This document shows, piece by piece, positions 37,747 through 52,418 of a DNA stretch of 64,000 bases. The notes beneath the pieces are model-generated. The model had not been told where the DNA came from. It saw only the letters and a list, made by a program, of their open reading frames with translations, and did no database searches. Source of the DNA: Vreelandella nanhaiensis (GTDB lineage: Bacteria > Pseudomonadota > Gammaproteobacteria > Pseudomonadales > Halomonadaceae); the NCBI RefSeq assembly GCF_003990185.1, contig NZ_RZHF01000005.1, positions 1 to 64,000 of the forward strand, given 5' to 3'. The position numbers and the translations under genes are program-made. Positions within the stretch are counted from its first letter, which is position 1. Every line of letters starts with the position of its first letter.

Positions 37747-37965
37747 ATGGCACGCGAAGATCATATTGAAATGGAAGGCGTAATTGTTGATACCCTTCCC
37801 AACACCATGTTCCGTGTTGAGCTTGAAAACGGCCACGTTGTTACCGCGCATATCTCTGGAAAAATGCGCAAGAACTACATCCGCATCCTGACCGGCGATA
37901 AGGTGAAAGTGGAACTAACACCGTACGACCTATCCAAAGGCCGCATTGTCTATCGCTCGCGCTAA
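37747..37965 (+). CDS. infA: Translation initiation factor IF-1
   Basis: A 72-residue OB-fold protein that binds the A site of the 30S subunit during initiation. It is essentially the standard sequence ([20 protein letters not shown], and [19 protein letters not shown]). GTGAGGAT precedes the ATG. Placement next to aat and clpA is shared with E. coli. Confidence 0.98.
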   Translation: MAREDHIEMEGVIVDTLPNTMFRVELENGHVVTAHISGKMRKNYIRILTGDKVKVELTPYDLSKGRIVYRSR

Positions 37966-38094
37966 GCCTTTATAACGCCTATTCAGCTGACCAGCAGTAC
38001 GGCGCCAGCACCTGTATACGACAACGCCCCGTCGAAGACAGGGCGCTGTGGCAATCTACTGCATGTTTAAGCGCTACGCATCAAGGCGATCTTA

Positions 38095-38112
38095 GCGCCC
38101 TTTTCAGGGCGC
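38095..38112. terminator. Hairpin enclosing the clpA stop codon
   Basis: On the minus strand GCGCCC-TGAAAA-GGGCGC: the clpA TGA is the first half of the loop. No T-run follows. It may protect the 3' end of the clpSA mRNA or end the transcript. Confidence 0.4.
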
Positions 38113-40380
38113 GTCCGCCATTTCAGTCTCGGTGGAGAGATGCAACTCCCCCTCCTCCAGACTGACGTGTACGATCCCGCCGTTATCAGCTAGCTCACCA
38201 AACAGGATCATTTCAGCAAGCGGCTTCTTGAGCTTCTCCTGAATCAAGCGCGCCATGGGTCGAGCCCCCATGTCCGGATCGTAGCCCTTCTCGGCCAGCC
38301 AATTCCGCGCAGTATCGTCTACATCCAACTGTACGCGTTTCTCATCAAGCTGCGCCTGGAGTTCGATCAGGAACTTGTCGACGACGTTGCGCACGACTGA
38401 AGCTGGCAAGGCGTGGAACTGAATGATGCCATCCAAGCGGTTGCGGAATTCCGGCGAGAAGGTCCGTCGAATGACCTCCATGGCATCCGTTGAATGATCC
38501 TGACTCTGGAAGCCGATCGAGCGACGTGATGCCTGCTCAGCGCCCGCATTGGACGTCATGATCAGGATTACGTGGCGGAAGTCTGCTTCACGACCGTTGT
38601 TGTCGGTCAAGCGACCGTGATCCATGACCTGTAGTAACAGGTTAAAGACTTCCGGGTGCGCTTTTTCAATCTCATCCAGCAGTAACACGCAGTGGGGCTG
38701 CTTGGTAACAGCTTCAGTCAGCAGGCCGCCCTGATCATAACCAACGTAGCCAGGAGGCGCGCCAATCAAGCGCGACACGGTATGACGCTCCATGTATTCG
38801 GACATATCAAAGCGCACAAGCTCGATACCCATGATATGGGCAAGCTGCTTGGCCACTTCGGTTTTACCTACCCCGGTAGGTCCGGCAAACAGGAAGCTAC
38901 CTACCGGCTTATCCGGCGACTTGAGCCCGGCGCGCGATAGCTTGATAGCTGCTGACAGCGTATCGATTGCTTCGTCCTGCCCGAATACCAGCATCTTGAG
39001 ATCACGGTCAAGCTTCTCAAGCAACTTGCGGTCTGAGCTTGAAACGCTCTTCGGCGGAATACGCGCAATGGACGCCACAATGGCCTCCACCTGTTCAACA
39101 TCAATGGTGTTGGCACGCACTTCTGGCGGCAACAGGCGCTGGTGAGCGCCCGCTTCATCGATCACATCAATCGCCTTGTCCGGCAGATGGCGATCATTGA
39201 TATAACGATCGGCCAGACGCGCCGCGCTCTCAAGCGCTCCATCGGTGTACTTGAGCTCATGATGCTCTTCAAAGCGCGAACGCAGCCCTTTGAGAATCTT
39301 GATAGTGTCGTCAACGGACGGCGCCAACACATCAACCTTCTGGAAGCGACGCGCCAGGGCGCGATCCTTTTCAAAAATACCGCGAAATTCCTGGAAGGTG
39401 GTAGAACCAATGCAACGAAGCTCACCCGACGAAAGAAGCGGTTTCAGCAGATTGGAAGCATCCATTACCCCACCCGAAGCCGCGCCCGCACCAATAACGG
39501 TGTGGATTTCATCAATAAACAGCACCGCATTCGGCTGTTTACGCAGCTCACCCAAAAGGCTTTTCAGGCGCTTTTCAAAATCGCCGCGGTACTTGGTGCC
39601 AGCAAGCAAGGCACCCATATCCAGCGAATAAACGACTGCATCCGCAATGACATCGGGCACGTCTTCTTCAACAATACGCTTGGCAAGCCCTTCTGCTACG
39701 GCGGTTTTACCTACGCCAGCTTCACCAACCAACAGCGGATTGTTTTTACGCCGCCGAGCAAGAATCTGCACCACGCGCTCAAGCTCATGATCGCGCCCAA
39801 TCAACGGATCGATCTTGCCTAGCCGTGCCTGTTCATTAAGGTTGGTGGCATACCCATTAAGCGGATGTGTGCCGCTTTCAGCCGCGCCTTCTTCAACATC
39901 TTCACCCTCTTGGGAAGAAGTTGATTGTGATGGGCCATGGCCTGCCACTTTGGAAATACCGTGGGCGATGTAGTTGACGGCATCAACTCGGGCAACGCTT
40001 TGCTGCTTGAGGAAATAGACCGCCTGGCTTTCCTGTTCAGAAAAGATAGCGACAAGCACGTTGGCGCCGGTAACTTCACTTTTACCCGACGACTGAACAT
40101 GGAACACCGCACGCTGCAGTACACGCTGAAAACCAAGTGTAGGCTGCGTTTCACGATCCCCATGACCTTCAGGAATCAGCGGTGTGGTTGAGTTGATAAA
40201 ATCCTGCAGATCGGATCGCAACTTGTCGAGGTTTGCCCCGCACGCCTTTAACACATCCACTGCCGAGGCATTATCCAGCAGCGCTAGCAGCAGATGTTCA
40301 ACCGTCATGAACTCGTGGCGCTTTGAACGAGCAACGGTAAAGGCCGTGTTCAGGGTCAATTCAAGTTCTTTGCTCAGCAT
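38104..40380 (-). CDS. clpA: ATP-dependent Clp protease, unfoldase subunit ClpA
   Basis: AAA+ hexamer that unfolds N-degron and other substrates for ClpP. At 758 residues it has the N-terminal repeat domain that docks ClpS ([20 protein letters not shown]), two AAA+ modules with Walker [16 protein letters not shown] and [15 protein letters not shown], and a ClpP-binding IGF-like loop in [12 protein letters not shown] near 620. It is downstream of clpS with about 140 bases between. Confidence 0.98.
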   Translation of the reverse strand: MLSKELELTLNTAFTVARSKRHEFMTVEHLLLALLDNASAVDVLKACGANLDKLRSDLQDFINSTTPLIPEGHGDRETQPTLGFQRVLQRAVFHVQSSGKSEVTGANVLVAIFSEQESQAVYFLKQQSVARVDAVNYIAHGISKVAGHGPSQSTSSQEGEDVEEGAAESGTHPLNGYATNLNEQARLGKIDPLIGRDHELERVVQILARRRKNNPLLVGEAGVGKTAVAEGLAKRIVEEDVPDVIADAVVYSLDMGALLAGTKYRGDFEKRLKSLLGELRKQPNAVLFIDEIHTVIGAGAASGGVMDASNLLKPLLSSGELRCIGSTTFQEFRGIFEKDRALARRFQKVDVLAPSVDDTIKILKGLRSRFEEHHELKYTDGALESAARLADRYINDRHLPDKAIDVIDEAGAHQRLLPPEVRANTIDVEQVEAIVASIARIPPKSVSSSDRKLLEKLDRDLKMLVFGQDEAIDTLSAAIKLSRAGLKSPDKPVGSFLFAGPTGVGKTEVAKQLAHIMGIELVRFDMSEYMERHTVSRLIGAPPGYVGYDQGGLLTEAVTKQPHCVLLLDEIEKAHPEVFNLLLQVMDHGRLTDNNGREADFRHVILIMTSNAGAEQASRRSIGFQSQDHSTDAMEVIRRTFSPEFRNRLDGIIQFHALPASVVRNVVDKFLIELQAQLDEKRVQLDVDDTARNWLAEKGYDPDMGARPMARLIQEKLKKPLAEMILFGELADNGGIVHVSLEEGELHLSTETEMADAP

Positions 40381-40520
40381 GGCAGTCCCCTTTTAGCTAC
40401 TACCTAGGGCGTATCGCCCCCTAGGACTTGCGTCGGATCAGTTTAATCGGCCGGTACTTTCAACATCGGGTACAAATGGCAGGGTTGCAAGCCTTCGCTG
40501 ACAATTTTTTATCAATACTG

Positions 40521-40901
40521 CTAATTTGCAGCCTCGATATCACTCATTAGCGGATGCTCGCATTCACGGGCATATTCATTTACCTGATGGCTTTTCGTTT
40601 CTGCAATATCGCGGGTAAAGATGCCGCAGGTCGCCTTACCCTGGGTGTGTACAGCAAGCATTATTTGAACAGCCTTCTCGCTGTCCATACTGAAAAATTC
40701 TTGCAGCACTTCAATGACAAAATCCATGGGCGTGTAATCGTCATTATGTAACACGACCTTATACAGAGGTGGCTGCGCCAGCTCAGGCTTGGCCTGCTGG
40801 ACAGCAACATCCCCGTCATCGGGCATATCAGGTCGTGTCATACCGGCTACTCCATGGGAAGCCGCTGTTACATCAAACGCTAACTTGGACATAGATTGCA
40901 C
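40521..40901 (-). CDS. clpS: ClpS N-degron adaptor
   Basis: Adaptor that recognises Leu, Phe, Trp or Tyr N-termini and delivers them to ClpA. The 126-residue protein has the binding-pocket motif [30 protein letters not shown] and the ClpA-contacting [11 protein letters not shown]. The unstructured N-terminal extension is about 20 residues longer than in E. coli (106). GTG 40901 has GAGAT at a workable distance; ATG 40892 has no visible site, so the start is uncertain by three codons. Confidence 0.95.
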   Translation of the reverse strand: MQSMSKLAFDVTAASHGVAGMTRPDMPDDGDVAVQQAKPELAQPPLYKVVLHNDDYTPMDFVIEVLQEFFSMDSEKAVQIMLAVHTQGKATCGIFTRDIAETKSHQVNEYARECEHPLMSDIEAAN

Positions 40902-41044
40902 TATTGGTTATCTCAAAGACTCAGGAACGACCCAGCCTGCGCTACTCAGCAATTGCAACCCGCAATAGTGACCAGTCAATAGCTATGACGCTCAAGCTCT
41001 ACAAGGGTTCACACGGTATTAAAAATAGCATACCGCAAAAGTCA

Positions 41045-41077
41045 AAAAACCCCCGCCCATTATAGGGGCGAGGGTTA
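41045..41077 (-). terminator. Rho-independent terminator of icd
   Basis: Minus-strand AACCCTCGCCCC-N6-GGGCGGGGGTT followed by TTTT (one mismatch in the stem), 37 bases after the icd stop. Confidence 0.82.
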
Positions 41078-41113
41078 TGCTACAACGCTCCGGTAGTCGA
41101 GGGCGATGCGACG

Positions 41114-43390
<2,277 letters not shown>

Positions 43391-43577
43391 CTAAGCTACG
43401 CGGCTCATTCGACGATAGCCCGTGCCGCGAAGCGCACTAAGCAGCTTAACGCGCTGCTCTACTATCATTTCGGTGGTGTTGACGACGACTCCAGCGGTCA
43501 CGCAGGAGTATACCAGCGCTGCACTTTAACCGCATGAGAGATTGTCGACAAATCCGGCGCAAGATGTAAGAGACTTT

Positions 43578-44189
43578 ATGAGCAGCTTATATTTACTACA
43601 CAAACCCTACCGCATGCTCTCCCAATTCACGGATACCGAGGGGCGGGCCACCCTGGCCAGCGTTATTGATGTACCCGGGGTTTATGCGGCTGGCCGGCTT
43701 GATTATGACTCTGAAGGCCTTCTGTTACTCAGCGATGACGGCGCGCTCATTCACCGGATTGCTCACCCGCGTCACAAGCAGCCCAAAACTTACTGGGTGC
43801 AGCTGGAAGGCCAGGTTGATGACAAAGCGCTCAACGCGCTGCGCGCCGGTATTACCTTGAAAGACGGCCCTACCCGCCCTGCCAAGGCACGGCTGATAGC
43901 ACCGCCGGCGCTCGCCCCTCGTGAGCCTGCCATTGACCCTAAACGCCACCCCTCTACTTCATGGCTTGAAATTACCATCAGCGAGGGACGCAACCGCCAA
44001 GTACGCCGCATGACCGCCCACGTGGGGTTTCCCACGCTCAGGTTAATCCGTGCCTCGATCGGACCCTGGCAACTGGGTGACCTGCAACCCGGAGAGTGGC
44101 GTAAGGAAACCCTGCACGCCCCGCGTCAAGCGCAGAGCACCAAGCGCTCGGGCAAACCGAGCGCTTCCCGGCATAGGAAATCCTCATGA
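43578..44189 (+). CDS. rluE: 23S rRNA pseudouridine-2457 synthase
   Basis: RsuA-family enzyme without an S4 domain that isomerises U2457. The 203-residue protein begins LYLLHKPYRMLSQFTD and has the catalytic Asp in AAGRLDYDSEGLLLL and the later GRNRQVRRMTAHVG. AAGAGA precedes ATG 43578; a TTG in frame at 43542 has no support. The basic C-terminus overlaps the next start by four bases (ATGA). Confidence 0.93.
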   Translation: MSSLYLLHKPYRMLSQFTDTEGRATLASVIDVPGVYAAGRLDYDSEGLLLLSDDGALIHRIAHPRHKQPKTYWVQLEGQVDDKALNALRAGITLKDGPTRPAKARLIAPPALAPREPAIDPKRHPSTSWLEITISEGRNRQVRRMTAHVGFPTLRLIRASIGPWQLGDLQPGEWRKETLHAPRQAQSTKRSGKPSASRHRKSS

Positions 44190-44641
44190 GCGCCACCCGA
44201 AGCATCGCCATTCACAGTACAGCCGCCTGCGTCATTCAGCGGGATAACCGGTATCTAGTGGTAGAAGAAGCAAAGGGTGGCCCCAAAACGGTATTCAACC
44301 AGCCAGCCGGTCATGTGGAAGCAGGCGAAGGGCCCATTGCCGCGGTTCTTCGTGAGGTAGAGGAAGAAACCGCCTGGCGTGTCACGCTCACCGGCTACCT
44401 GGGGCTTTATGTTTTTCACGCCCTAGATGGTCAGACATTTCACAGCCACGGGTTTCTTGCCAAGCCGCTTACCCAGCTTGGCACCCCATTAGACTGCGAT
44501 ATTGTGGCTACCCACTGGCTGACGCTTGACGAAATTCGCGCCCTGAATGACGAAAACCGCTTAAGGAGTCCACTGGTACTCAAGCGCATTGAGGACGCTG
44601 TCAGCGAACGCTGCTATCCATTGAGCGTCATTCAAGAGTGA
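44186..44641 (+). CDS. nudJ: NudJ-like Nudix phosphatase
   Basis: A 151-residue Nudix hydrolase matching E. coli NudJ in size and place (between rluE and mnmA). NudJ removes phosphates from HMP-PP, thiamine-PP and nucleoside triphosphates. The Nudix box GHVEAGEGPIAAVLREVEEE is intact except that the Gly near its end is Ala (ETAW). Translationally coupled to rluE through ATGA. Confidence 0.9.
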   Translation: MSATRSIAIHSTAACVIQRDNRYLVVEEAKGGPKTVFNQPAGHVEAGEGPIAAVLREVEEETAWRVTLTGYLGLYVFHALDGQTFHSHGFLAKPLTQLGTPLDCDIVATHWLTLDEIRALNDENRLRSPLVLKRIEDAVSERCYPLSVIQE

Positions 44642-44714
44642 AGCACTCGAAGCACCAACCCCCCATCGTGTATAATCACCGCCCAATTGCATACCACATC
44701 AACCGAGGATGCCA

Positions 44715-45868
44715 ATGACATCCACCAATGGCTCACCCACCACCGAGTCATCCGCAGCTGGCAAAGTGATTGTCGGTATGTCGGGTGGCGTCGATTCGTC
44801 TGTTTCCGCCTTGATCCTGCAGCAGCAAGGATACGAGGTAGAAGGCCTGTTCATGAAGAACTGGGACGAAGACGACGGCACTGAGTACTGCACGGCTAAG
44901 GAAGATCTTGCCGACGCCGAGGCAGTATGTGCCAAGCTGGGTATCAAGCTGCATACAGCCAACTTTGCCGCCGAGTACTGGGATAATGTATTCGAGCATT
45001 TCCTGGAAGAGTACAAGGCTGGGCGCACGCCCAATCCCGACATTCTGTGTAACCGGGAAATCAAGTTTAAGGTGTTCCTTGAGTACGCGGAAATGCTGGG
45101 CGCCGAGAAAATCGCCACCGGCCACTACGTCCGTCAAGGACAGGTTCGCCAAGGCGACGGCGATGTCCGCCCACGCCTGCTTAAAGGACTAGATGGCAAC
45201 AAGGACCAGAGCTACTTTCTGCACGCAGTGCCCGAAGCGGCTATTGCTCGGACGCTATTCCCTGTTGGCGAGCTGGAAAAGCCTGCAGTACGCGCTCTGG
45301 CTGAAGAGCACGACCTGATTACCGCCAAGAAAAAAGATTCTACCGGTATCTGTTTTATCGGTGAGCGCCGTTTCCGCGATTTTCTGCAGCAGTACCTGCC
45401 CGCCCAGCCCGGCACGATCGAAACGCCTGAAGGCGACACCATCGGCGAGCATATAGGGCTGATGTACTACACCCTGGGCCAGCGTCAGGGGCTGGGGATT
45501 GGCGGGCTTGCCAACTACTCGGAAGAGCCCTGGTACGTGGCGGCCAAAGATCTTGAACGCAATGTATTGATCGTTGTCCAGGGCAAGCATCATCCGCTGC
45601 TCTATTCCGACACGCTGGCTACCGAAGCCATGGACTGGGTCGCGGGCGAGCCACCGGTTCAGTCAGGCCGGTTCACCGCCAAGACCCGCTACCGGCAAAG
45701 CGACTGCCCTTGCGAAATGCGTACCCTGCCCGATGGCGGGGTTGAAGTCACTTTCGACGATCCGCAGTGGGCGGTCACGCCCGGCCAGTCGCTGGTGCTT
45801 TACGATGGTGATATCTGCTTGGGTGGCGGCGTTATTCGCGCTACTTGGAACGCCGCGGAGGCAGGCGC

Positions 45869-45872
<4 letters not shown>
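44715..45872 (+). CDS. mnmA: tRNA-specific 2-thiouridylase MnmA
   Basis: Makes s2U34 in tRNA-Lys, -Glu and -Gln. The 385-residue protein has the P-loop [12 protein letters not shown], the catalytic Cys pair in [14 protein letters not shown] and [12 protein letters not shown], and the C-terminal beta-barrel. I chose ATG 44715 because GAGG sits six bases before it; ATG 44709 is too close to that site. Its stop overlaps the hflD start. Confidence 0.97.
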
Positions 45873-47990
<2,118 letters not shown>

Positions 47991-48032
47991 GCGTTTTCAC
48001 AAGCGCTACGGCCACTCAATTAGGATATCACC

Positions 48033-49211
48033 ATGAGCCAACACGATAAGCCACTCACCCTGCTGGGCGATCTCACGCCCGCAGACTTTTTGGCCAACTA
48101 CTGGCAACAGAGACCGCTGCTGATTCGTGGTGCTATCCCCGACTTCGTCAGCCCCATTGAGCCTGACGAGCTTGCCGGACTTGCCTGCGAGCCGGGGGTG
48201 GAAGCGCGCCTGGTGGAAGAGAAAGGCCCGGACAGCGCCTGGCAGGTTTCCCACGGCCCGTTTGATGAGGCAACATTTGAACGCCTGCCCGAGGGCCACT
48301 GGAGCCTGCTCGTTCAGGCCGTGGATCACTATGTACCCTCCATCGCCGCGCTAATGGACGAGTTTGACTTCCTGCCACGCTGGCGGCTGGACGATATCAT
48401 GATCAGCTACGCCCCGCCTGGCGGTAGCGTGGGTCCACATATCGATCAGTACGATGTCTTTTTACTACAAGCCAGTGGTCACCGCCGCTGGCAGCTGGGT
48501 GGCAAACAACCGGACAATGCCCCAATCATTCAAGGCATTGACCTGCGCATTCTGGAAACCTTTGAGATCGAGCCTGATTCCGACTGGACGCTGGCGCCTG
48601 GCGACATGCTGTACCTGCCGCCGGGTTGGGCGCATCACGGCGTTAGCCAGACCGATGATTGCATGACCATTTCGGTAGGCTTCAGGGCACCATCTGCGGA
48701 CGAGTCGATTACCTCTTACGCAGACTACCTGGGCGAGCAGCTGCCTGCCTCTCAACGCTACAGCGATGCGGGAATGGCGCCTGCCAGCCAGGCCGGTGAG
48801 CTTGACGATGCGGCCATTGAGCGTATGCGTCAGTTCATGCTGGCCACACTTGACAACCCTGAGCAGATCGCCCAGTGGTTTGGCCGTGTGATGACTCAGC
48901 CCAAGTACATGGATCAGGTCGTGCCGCTGGATCCACCTATGGAAGAAGCCGCAGTAGTAGCGCATCTACAGGAGGGCGAACCGCTTTTCCACATGCCCGG
49001 TTCGCGCTTTGCCTGGCGCAGCGATACAAGCGGCACCACGCTGTTTGTCGATGGCGATGGTCATGCCTGCTCAGAGGCACTTGCAAAGCGTCTGGCAGAC
49101 ACCGAGCCGATGTACGAAGAGGTGCTTGAGCTTGAAGGCGCCGCCTCTTTGCTTACCCAGCTGATCAATTCAGGCAGTTTGGGCTTCATGAGTGAGGAAG
49201 ACCCAGAGTAG
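48033..49211 (+). CDS. roxA: Ribosomal protein L16 arginine hydroxylase RoxA
   Basis: JmjC-type 2-oxoglutarate/Fe(II) oxygenase (YcfD) that hydroxylates an arginine of L16. The 392-residue protein has the metal-binding HIDQYDVFLLQ (HxD) and the distal His in PPGWAHHGVSQ, then a winged-helix C-terminal dimerisation domain. It follows purB directly; in E. coli phoPQ lies between them. A terminator ends the cluster. Confidence 0.93.
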   Translation: MSQHDKPLTLLGDLTPADFLANYWQQRPLLIRGAIPDFVSPIEPDELAGLACEPGVEARLVEEKGPDSAWQVSHGPFDEATFERLPEGHWSLLVQAVDHYVPSIAALMDEFDFLPRWRLDDIMISYAPPGGSVGPHIDQYDVFLLQASGHRRWQLGGKQPDNAPIIQGIDLRILETFEIEPDSDWTLAPGDMLYLPPGWAHHGVSQTDDCMTISVGFRAPSADESITSYADYLGEQLPASQRYSDAGMAPASQAGELDDAAIERMRQFMLATLDNPEQIAQWFGRVMTQPKYMDQVVPLDPPMEEAAVVAHLQEGEPLFHMPGSRFAWRSDTSGTTLFVDGDGHACSEALAKRLADTEPMYEEVLELEGAASLLTQLINSGSLGFMSEEDPE

Positions 49212-49257
49212 TCGGCCTTGAGTTATCTTGTGACCTAGCTGACTGACTATGCCAGAG

Positions 49258-49282
49258 CGCCGCCTTAGAGCGGCGTTTTTTT
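49258..49282 (+). terminator. Rho-independent terminator of roxA
   Basis: CGCCGC-CTTAGA-GCGGCG followed by TTTTTTT, 46 bases after the stop. Confidence 0.92.
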
Positions 49283-49553
49283 GTCTTCTGTTTATATAGT
49301 TGACGAAAAACGACTACATAAACCCGCCGTTTTACTAAGCCGCTGTCGTCGAGCTACAACCCCGCCTGCCCCCAAGTGTCAATTGTTGGATCCTCCTTTG
49401 TCGTCAATAGTTATTGCACTGCAGCGCCAACGGGGCTGCTCATAACACCGCCAACTATCAGCCTTATGTTGGCACCTGCTGAAAACATCTTCGCAAGCGC
49501 AGCAAACCTGTTAACCCACTTGCGAGTCGCTATTACAACCTTGGAGGTATCTC
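49283..49553. other. Upstream region of aceA
   Basis: About 270 bases between the roxA terminator and aceA. No gene is convincing. A GGAGGT ribosome-binding site lies before the aceA ATG. I could not assign a promoter or regulator site. Confidence 0.4.
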
Positions 49554-51152
49554 ATGACCGGACTGCTCAACGATATTAAAGCCATGGCCCAGTTACGCGA
49601 AGCACAAGGTGGAAAATGGGAGGCTATCAAACCTGAATATGCAGCTCGTATGCGCGCCCAGAACCGCTTTCATACGGGATTGGATATTGCGCGGTATACC
49701 GCCACCATCATGCGCAACGATATGGCCGCCTATGATACTGACACCTCGCAATACACCCAATCATTGGGCTGCTGGCATGGCTTTATTGGTCAACAGAAGC
49801 TTATCTCAATTAAAAAGCACTTTGGCACTACCCAGCGCCGCTATCTTTACCTGTCAGGCTGGATGGTCGCCGCACTGCGCTCCGAGTTTGGGCCTTTGCC
49901 CGATCAGTCCATGCATGAAAAAACCTCGGTCGCCAATTTAATCGAAGAGCTTTACACCTTTCTGAAACAGGCCGACTCTTGGGAACTTAACCACCTGTTC
50001 CGCGCGCTGGATGATGCCAAGGCCGCTGGCGACAGGGTCAAAGAGCAGGAGATCATCGACAAGATCGATAATCATGAAACCCATATAGTACCGATTATTG
50101 CCGATATTGACGCAGGCTTTGGTAACGCTGAAGCCACTTACCTGCTCGCTAAGAAATTCATTCAGGCAGGCGCCTGCTGTATCCAATTGGAAAACCAGGT
50201 GTCCGACGAGAAGCAGTGCGGTCATCAGGATGGCAAGGTGACCGTTCCTCACGAGGACTTTTTAGCCAAGATCAACGCTGTGCGCTACGCCTTTCTTGAA
50301 CTCGGCGTGGAGGACGGCGTAATTGTTGCACGCACCGACTCACTAGGCGCCGGACTGACCCAGAAAATCGCGGTGACTCACCAGCCGGGCGACCTGGGCG
50401 ATCAGTACAACAGCTTTCTGGATGGCGACGCGATCGAGAACGCCACCGATATCAACAATGGCGATGTGGTGATAAAGCAGAACGGCAAGCTGGTTAAACC
50501 GAAGCGCCTGGCCTCCGGCCTTTACCAGTTCAAGCCCGGCACCGGTGAAGACCGCGTTATCCTTGACTGCATTACCAGCCTGCAAAACGGTGCTGACCTT
50601 TTGTGGATCGAGACAGAAAAACCCCATGTGGGACAGATTGCCAGCATGGTCAACCGTATCCGTGAAGTAGTCCCGGACGCCAAGCTTGTGTATAACAACT
50701 CGCCCTCCTTCAACTGGACACTGAATTTCCGCCAACAGGTGTTTGATACTTGGGAGCAGGAAGGTAAAGACGTGTCGGCCTACCAGCGCGATAAGCTGAT
50801 GAGTGTCGAATACGACAAGACCGAGCTTGGCCAGTTGGCAGATGAGTGGACCCGCAACTTCCAGCGTGACGCATCTCGCGAGGCGGGCATTTTCCATCAC
50901 CTGATTACTCTGCCTACCTACCATACAGCAGCGCTCTCCACTGATAACCTGGCAAAAGGCTACTTTGGCGAAGAAGGCATGCTGGCCTACGTGCGTGGCG
51001 TTCAGCGAGAAGAAATTCGCCAGGGAATTGCCACGGTGAAGCACCAAGATATGGCAGGTTCCAATATCGGCGATGATCATAAAGAGTTCTTCCATGGCGA
51101 GGCAGCACTTAAGGCAGGCGGCAAAGATAATACGATGAACCAGTTTGGCTAA
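49554..51152 (+). CDS. aceA: Isocitrate lyase
   Basis: Glyoxylate-cycle enzyme cleaving isocitrate to succinate and glyoxylate. At 532 residues it is the longer Pseudomonas-type ICL (434 in E. coli). The catalytic Cys lies in EKQCGHQDGKV, a variant of KKCGHxxGK, with VARTDSLGAG and NNSPSFNW further on. No malate synthase or AceK is adjacent, so the glyoxylate genes are dispersed. GGAGGT precedes the ATG and a good terminator follows. Confidence 0.97.
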   Translation: MTGLLNDIKAMAQLREAQGGKWEAIKPEYAARMRAQNRFHTGLDIARYTATIMRNDMAAYDTDTSQYTQSLGCWHGFIGQQKLISIKKHFGTTQRRYLYLSGWMVAALRSEFGPLPDQSMHEKTSVANLIEELYTFLKQADSWELNHLFRALDDAKAAGDRVKEQEIIDKIDNHETHIVPIIADIDAGFGNAEATYLLAKKFIQAGACCIQLENQVSDEKQCGHQDGKVTVPHEDFLAKINAVRYAFLELGVEDGVIVARTDSLGAGLTQKIAVTHQPGDLGDQYNSFLDGDAIENATDINNGDVVIKQNGKLVKPKRLASGLYQFKPGTGEDRVILDCITSLQNGADLLWIETEKPHVGQIASMVNRIREVVPDAKLVYNNSPSFNWTLNFRQQVFDTWEQEGKDVSAYQRDKLMSVEYDKTELGQLADEWTRNFQRDASREAGIFHHLITLPTYHTAALSTDNLAKGYFGEEGMLAYVRGVQREEIRQGIATVKHQDMAGSNIGDDHKEFFHGEAALKAGGKDNTMNQFG

Positions 51153-51183
51153 CGCCCTGCACAGTTAACGAAAACCCCCAGCT

Positions 51184-51213
51184 ACCAGGAGCTTTAAGCT
51201 CCTGGTTTTTTTG
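51184..51213 (+). terminator. Rho-independent terminator of aceA
   Basis: ACCAGGAGCT-TTA-AGCTCCTGGT followed by TTTTTTT. Confidence 0.92.
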
Positions 51214-51397
51214 TCGTTATACGTGCACACTGTTTTCTTATTCCCTGTCTACACTACTATTATGTCCTTTGATTCATGACCTTTTTAATCAAACACTGGT
51301 CAAAGCGCAGAGCTTCAGTTATCTTTTAGCGAACACTGTTTTGTAATTGAAGCGTCCTGCCACTGCTGCTTTAAGTTGCCATACCCTGGAGGTTTTA

Positions 51398-51865
51398 ATG
51401 AAACGTTTACTACCTGTTGCTGCGTTAAGCATCCTGACCTTAGCTGGGTGTGCCAACACAGCGCCCTATTCAGGTGATGTGTATCGCGGTAATCAAGCGC
51501 AAACCGGCCAAAGCGTTGCTTACGGCACAATTGTCGCTATTCGCCCAGTTCAGATCCAGGCTGACAGCCGTGCGGGAGGCCTATTGGGTACCGGCGGCGG
51601 CGCCATTATCGGCGGCCTTTTAGGTAGCCAGGTAGGGGGCGGTTCAGGCCGCCAGTTGGCAACCGTTGCAGGCGCCTTGGGTGGCTCAGTGGCCGGTTCG
51701 GCTGCGGAAGATCGCGCCAACCGCGTGAGCGCTCTGGAAATGGAAATTCGACGTGATGACGGCACCGATGTAGTCGTTGTACAACGGGCTGACCATCAAT
51801 ACCAAGCTGGTCAGCGCGTGCGCCTGATTGGTAGCGGCGGCAACTTGAGCGTTGCACCCTATTAA
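51398..51865 (+). CDS. slyB: SlyB-like glycine-zipper outer-membrane lipoprotein
   Basis: A 155-residue lipoprotein: signal peptide with lipobox LAGC (Cys about residue 18), then a glycine-zipper 2TM segment (GGAIIGGLLGSQVGGGSG, and TVAGALGGSVAGSAA) and a beta-rich tail. SlyB stabilises the outer membrane under LPS stress in enterics. GGAGG precedes ATG 51398. An imperfect dyad TTTGATT-N12-AATCAAA lies upstream at 51268-51293; its role is unknown. Confidence 0.88.
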   Translation: MKRLLPVAALSILTLAGCANTAPYSGDVYRGNQAQTGQSVAYGTIVAIRPVQIQADSRAGGLLGTGGGAIIGGLLGSQVGGGSGRQLATVAGALGGSVAGSAAEDRANRVSALEMEIRRDDGTDVVVVQRADHQYQAGQRVRLIGSGGNLSVAPY

Positions 51866-51904
51866 TTTAATGCTGTAGCGTATTTTATTGATGTGATCTA
51901 TATC

Positions 51905-51940
51905 AAAAAGCCCGGCCATCTTGCGATGGCCGGGCTTTTT
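51905..51940. terminator. Bidirectional terminator between slyB and the small membrane protein
   Basis: AAAAAGCCCGGCCATC-TTGC-GATGGCCGGGCTTTTT: a perfect 16-bp stem with T-runs on both strands, between convergent genes. Confidence 0.93.
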
Positions 51941-51959
51941 AACAAGTATTCAAACGCGC

Positions 51960-52238
51960 TTAATGGCTAAGACTGCTGGCCCAATTGGCAAGCTTTACTA
52001 CCAGAAGACCAATTAATACCAACAGAATAACGACCAGCAACATTTCTACCGGGAAAACCAATGTAGTCGCGCCTAACACAGCGAGTGTCGCAACCCATAG
52101 ATACCGGTTTTCACCATTACTTTTCAACATGTTAGGCAAGAAGCGGTCAAGCCCTTGGCTGACGCCCCGGCTCCAGCGTTGATCGACAAAATAGGCAATC
52201 AGACCAAACGCGATCAGCCAAATAAGAAAGATTGTCAT
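51960..52238 (-). CDS. Small membrane protein of unknown function
   Basis: A 92-residue protein with one N-terminal transmembrane helix (IFLIWLIAFGLIAYFV), a soluble loop of about 30 residues, and two closely spaced hydrophobic segments near the C-terminus. I do not recognise the family. GGAG lies before ATG 52238; an in-frame ATG further upstream at 52376 has no site and would run back toward slyD. Confidence 0.65.
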   Translation of the reverse strand: MTIFLIWLIAFGLIAYFVDQRWSRGVSQGLDRFLPNMLKSNGENRYLWVATLAVLGATTLVFPVEMLLVVILLVLIGLLVVKLANWASSLSH

Positions 52239-52418
52239 AGAAAACTCCGGTGAATAAGGGTCGTAAAAGGGGAAAATGGGTGGACTTAGAGTATCCCCAG
52301 TCACCTTGAGGTGCAATACCGCGAAAGGCTGGTGAGCGTAAAAACCCCGTTTACCCCCTGACAAGCCACGCCTCACGCGTTACCATGTTGGGACATGCAC
52401 TCACCGAAAGGTTATTCA

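Noticed and set aside
51231..51251. PhoP box upstream of slyB (TGTTTT and TGTCTA)
   Set aside because: The half-sites are 15 bases apart start to start rather than 11, and each has mismatches.
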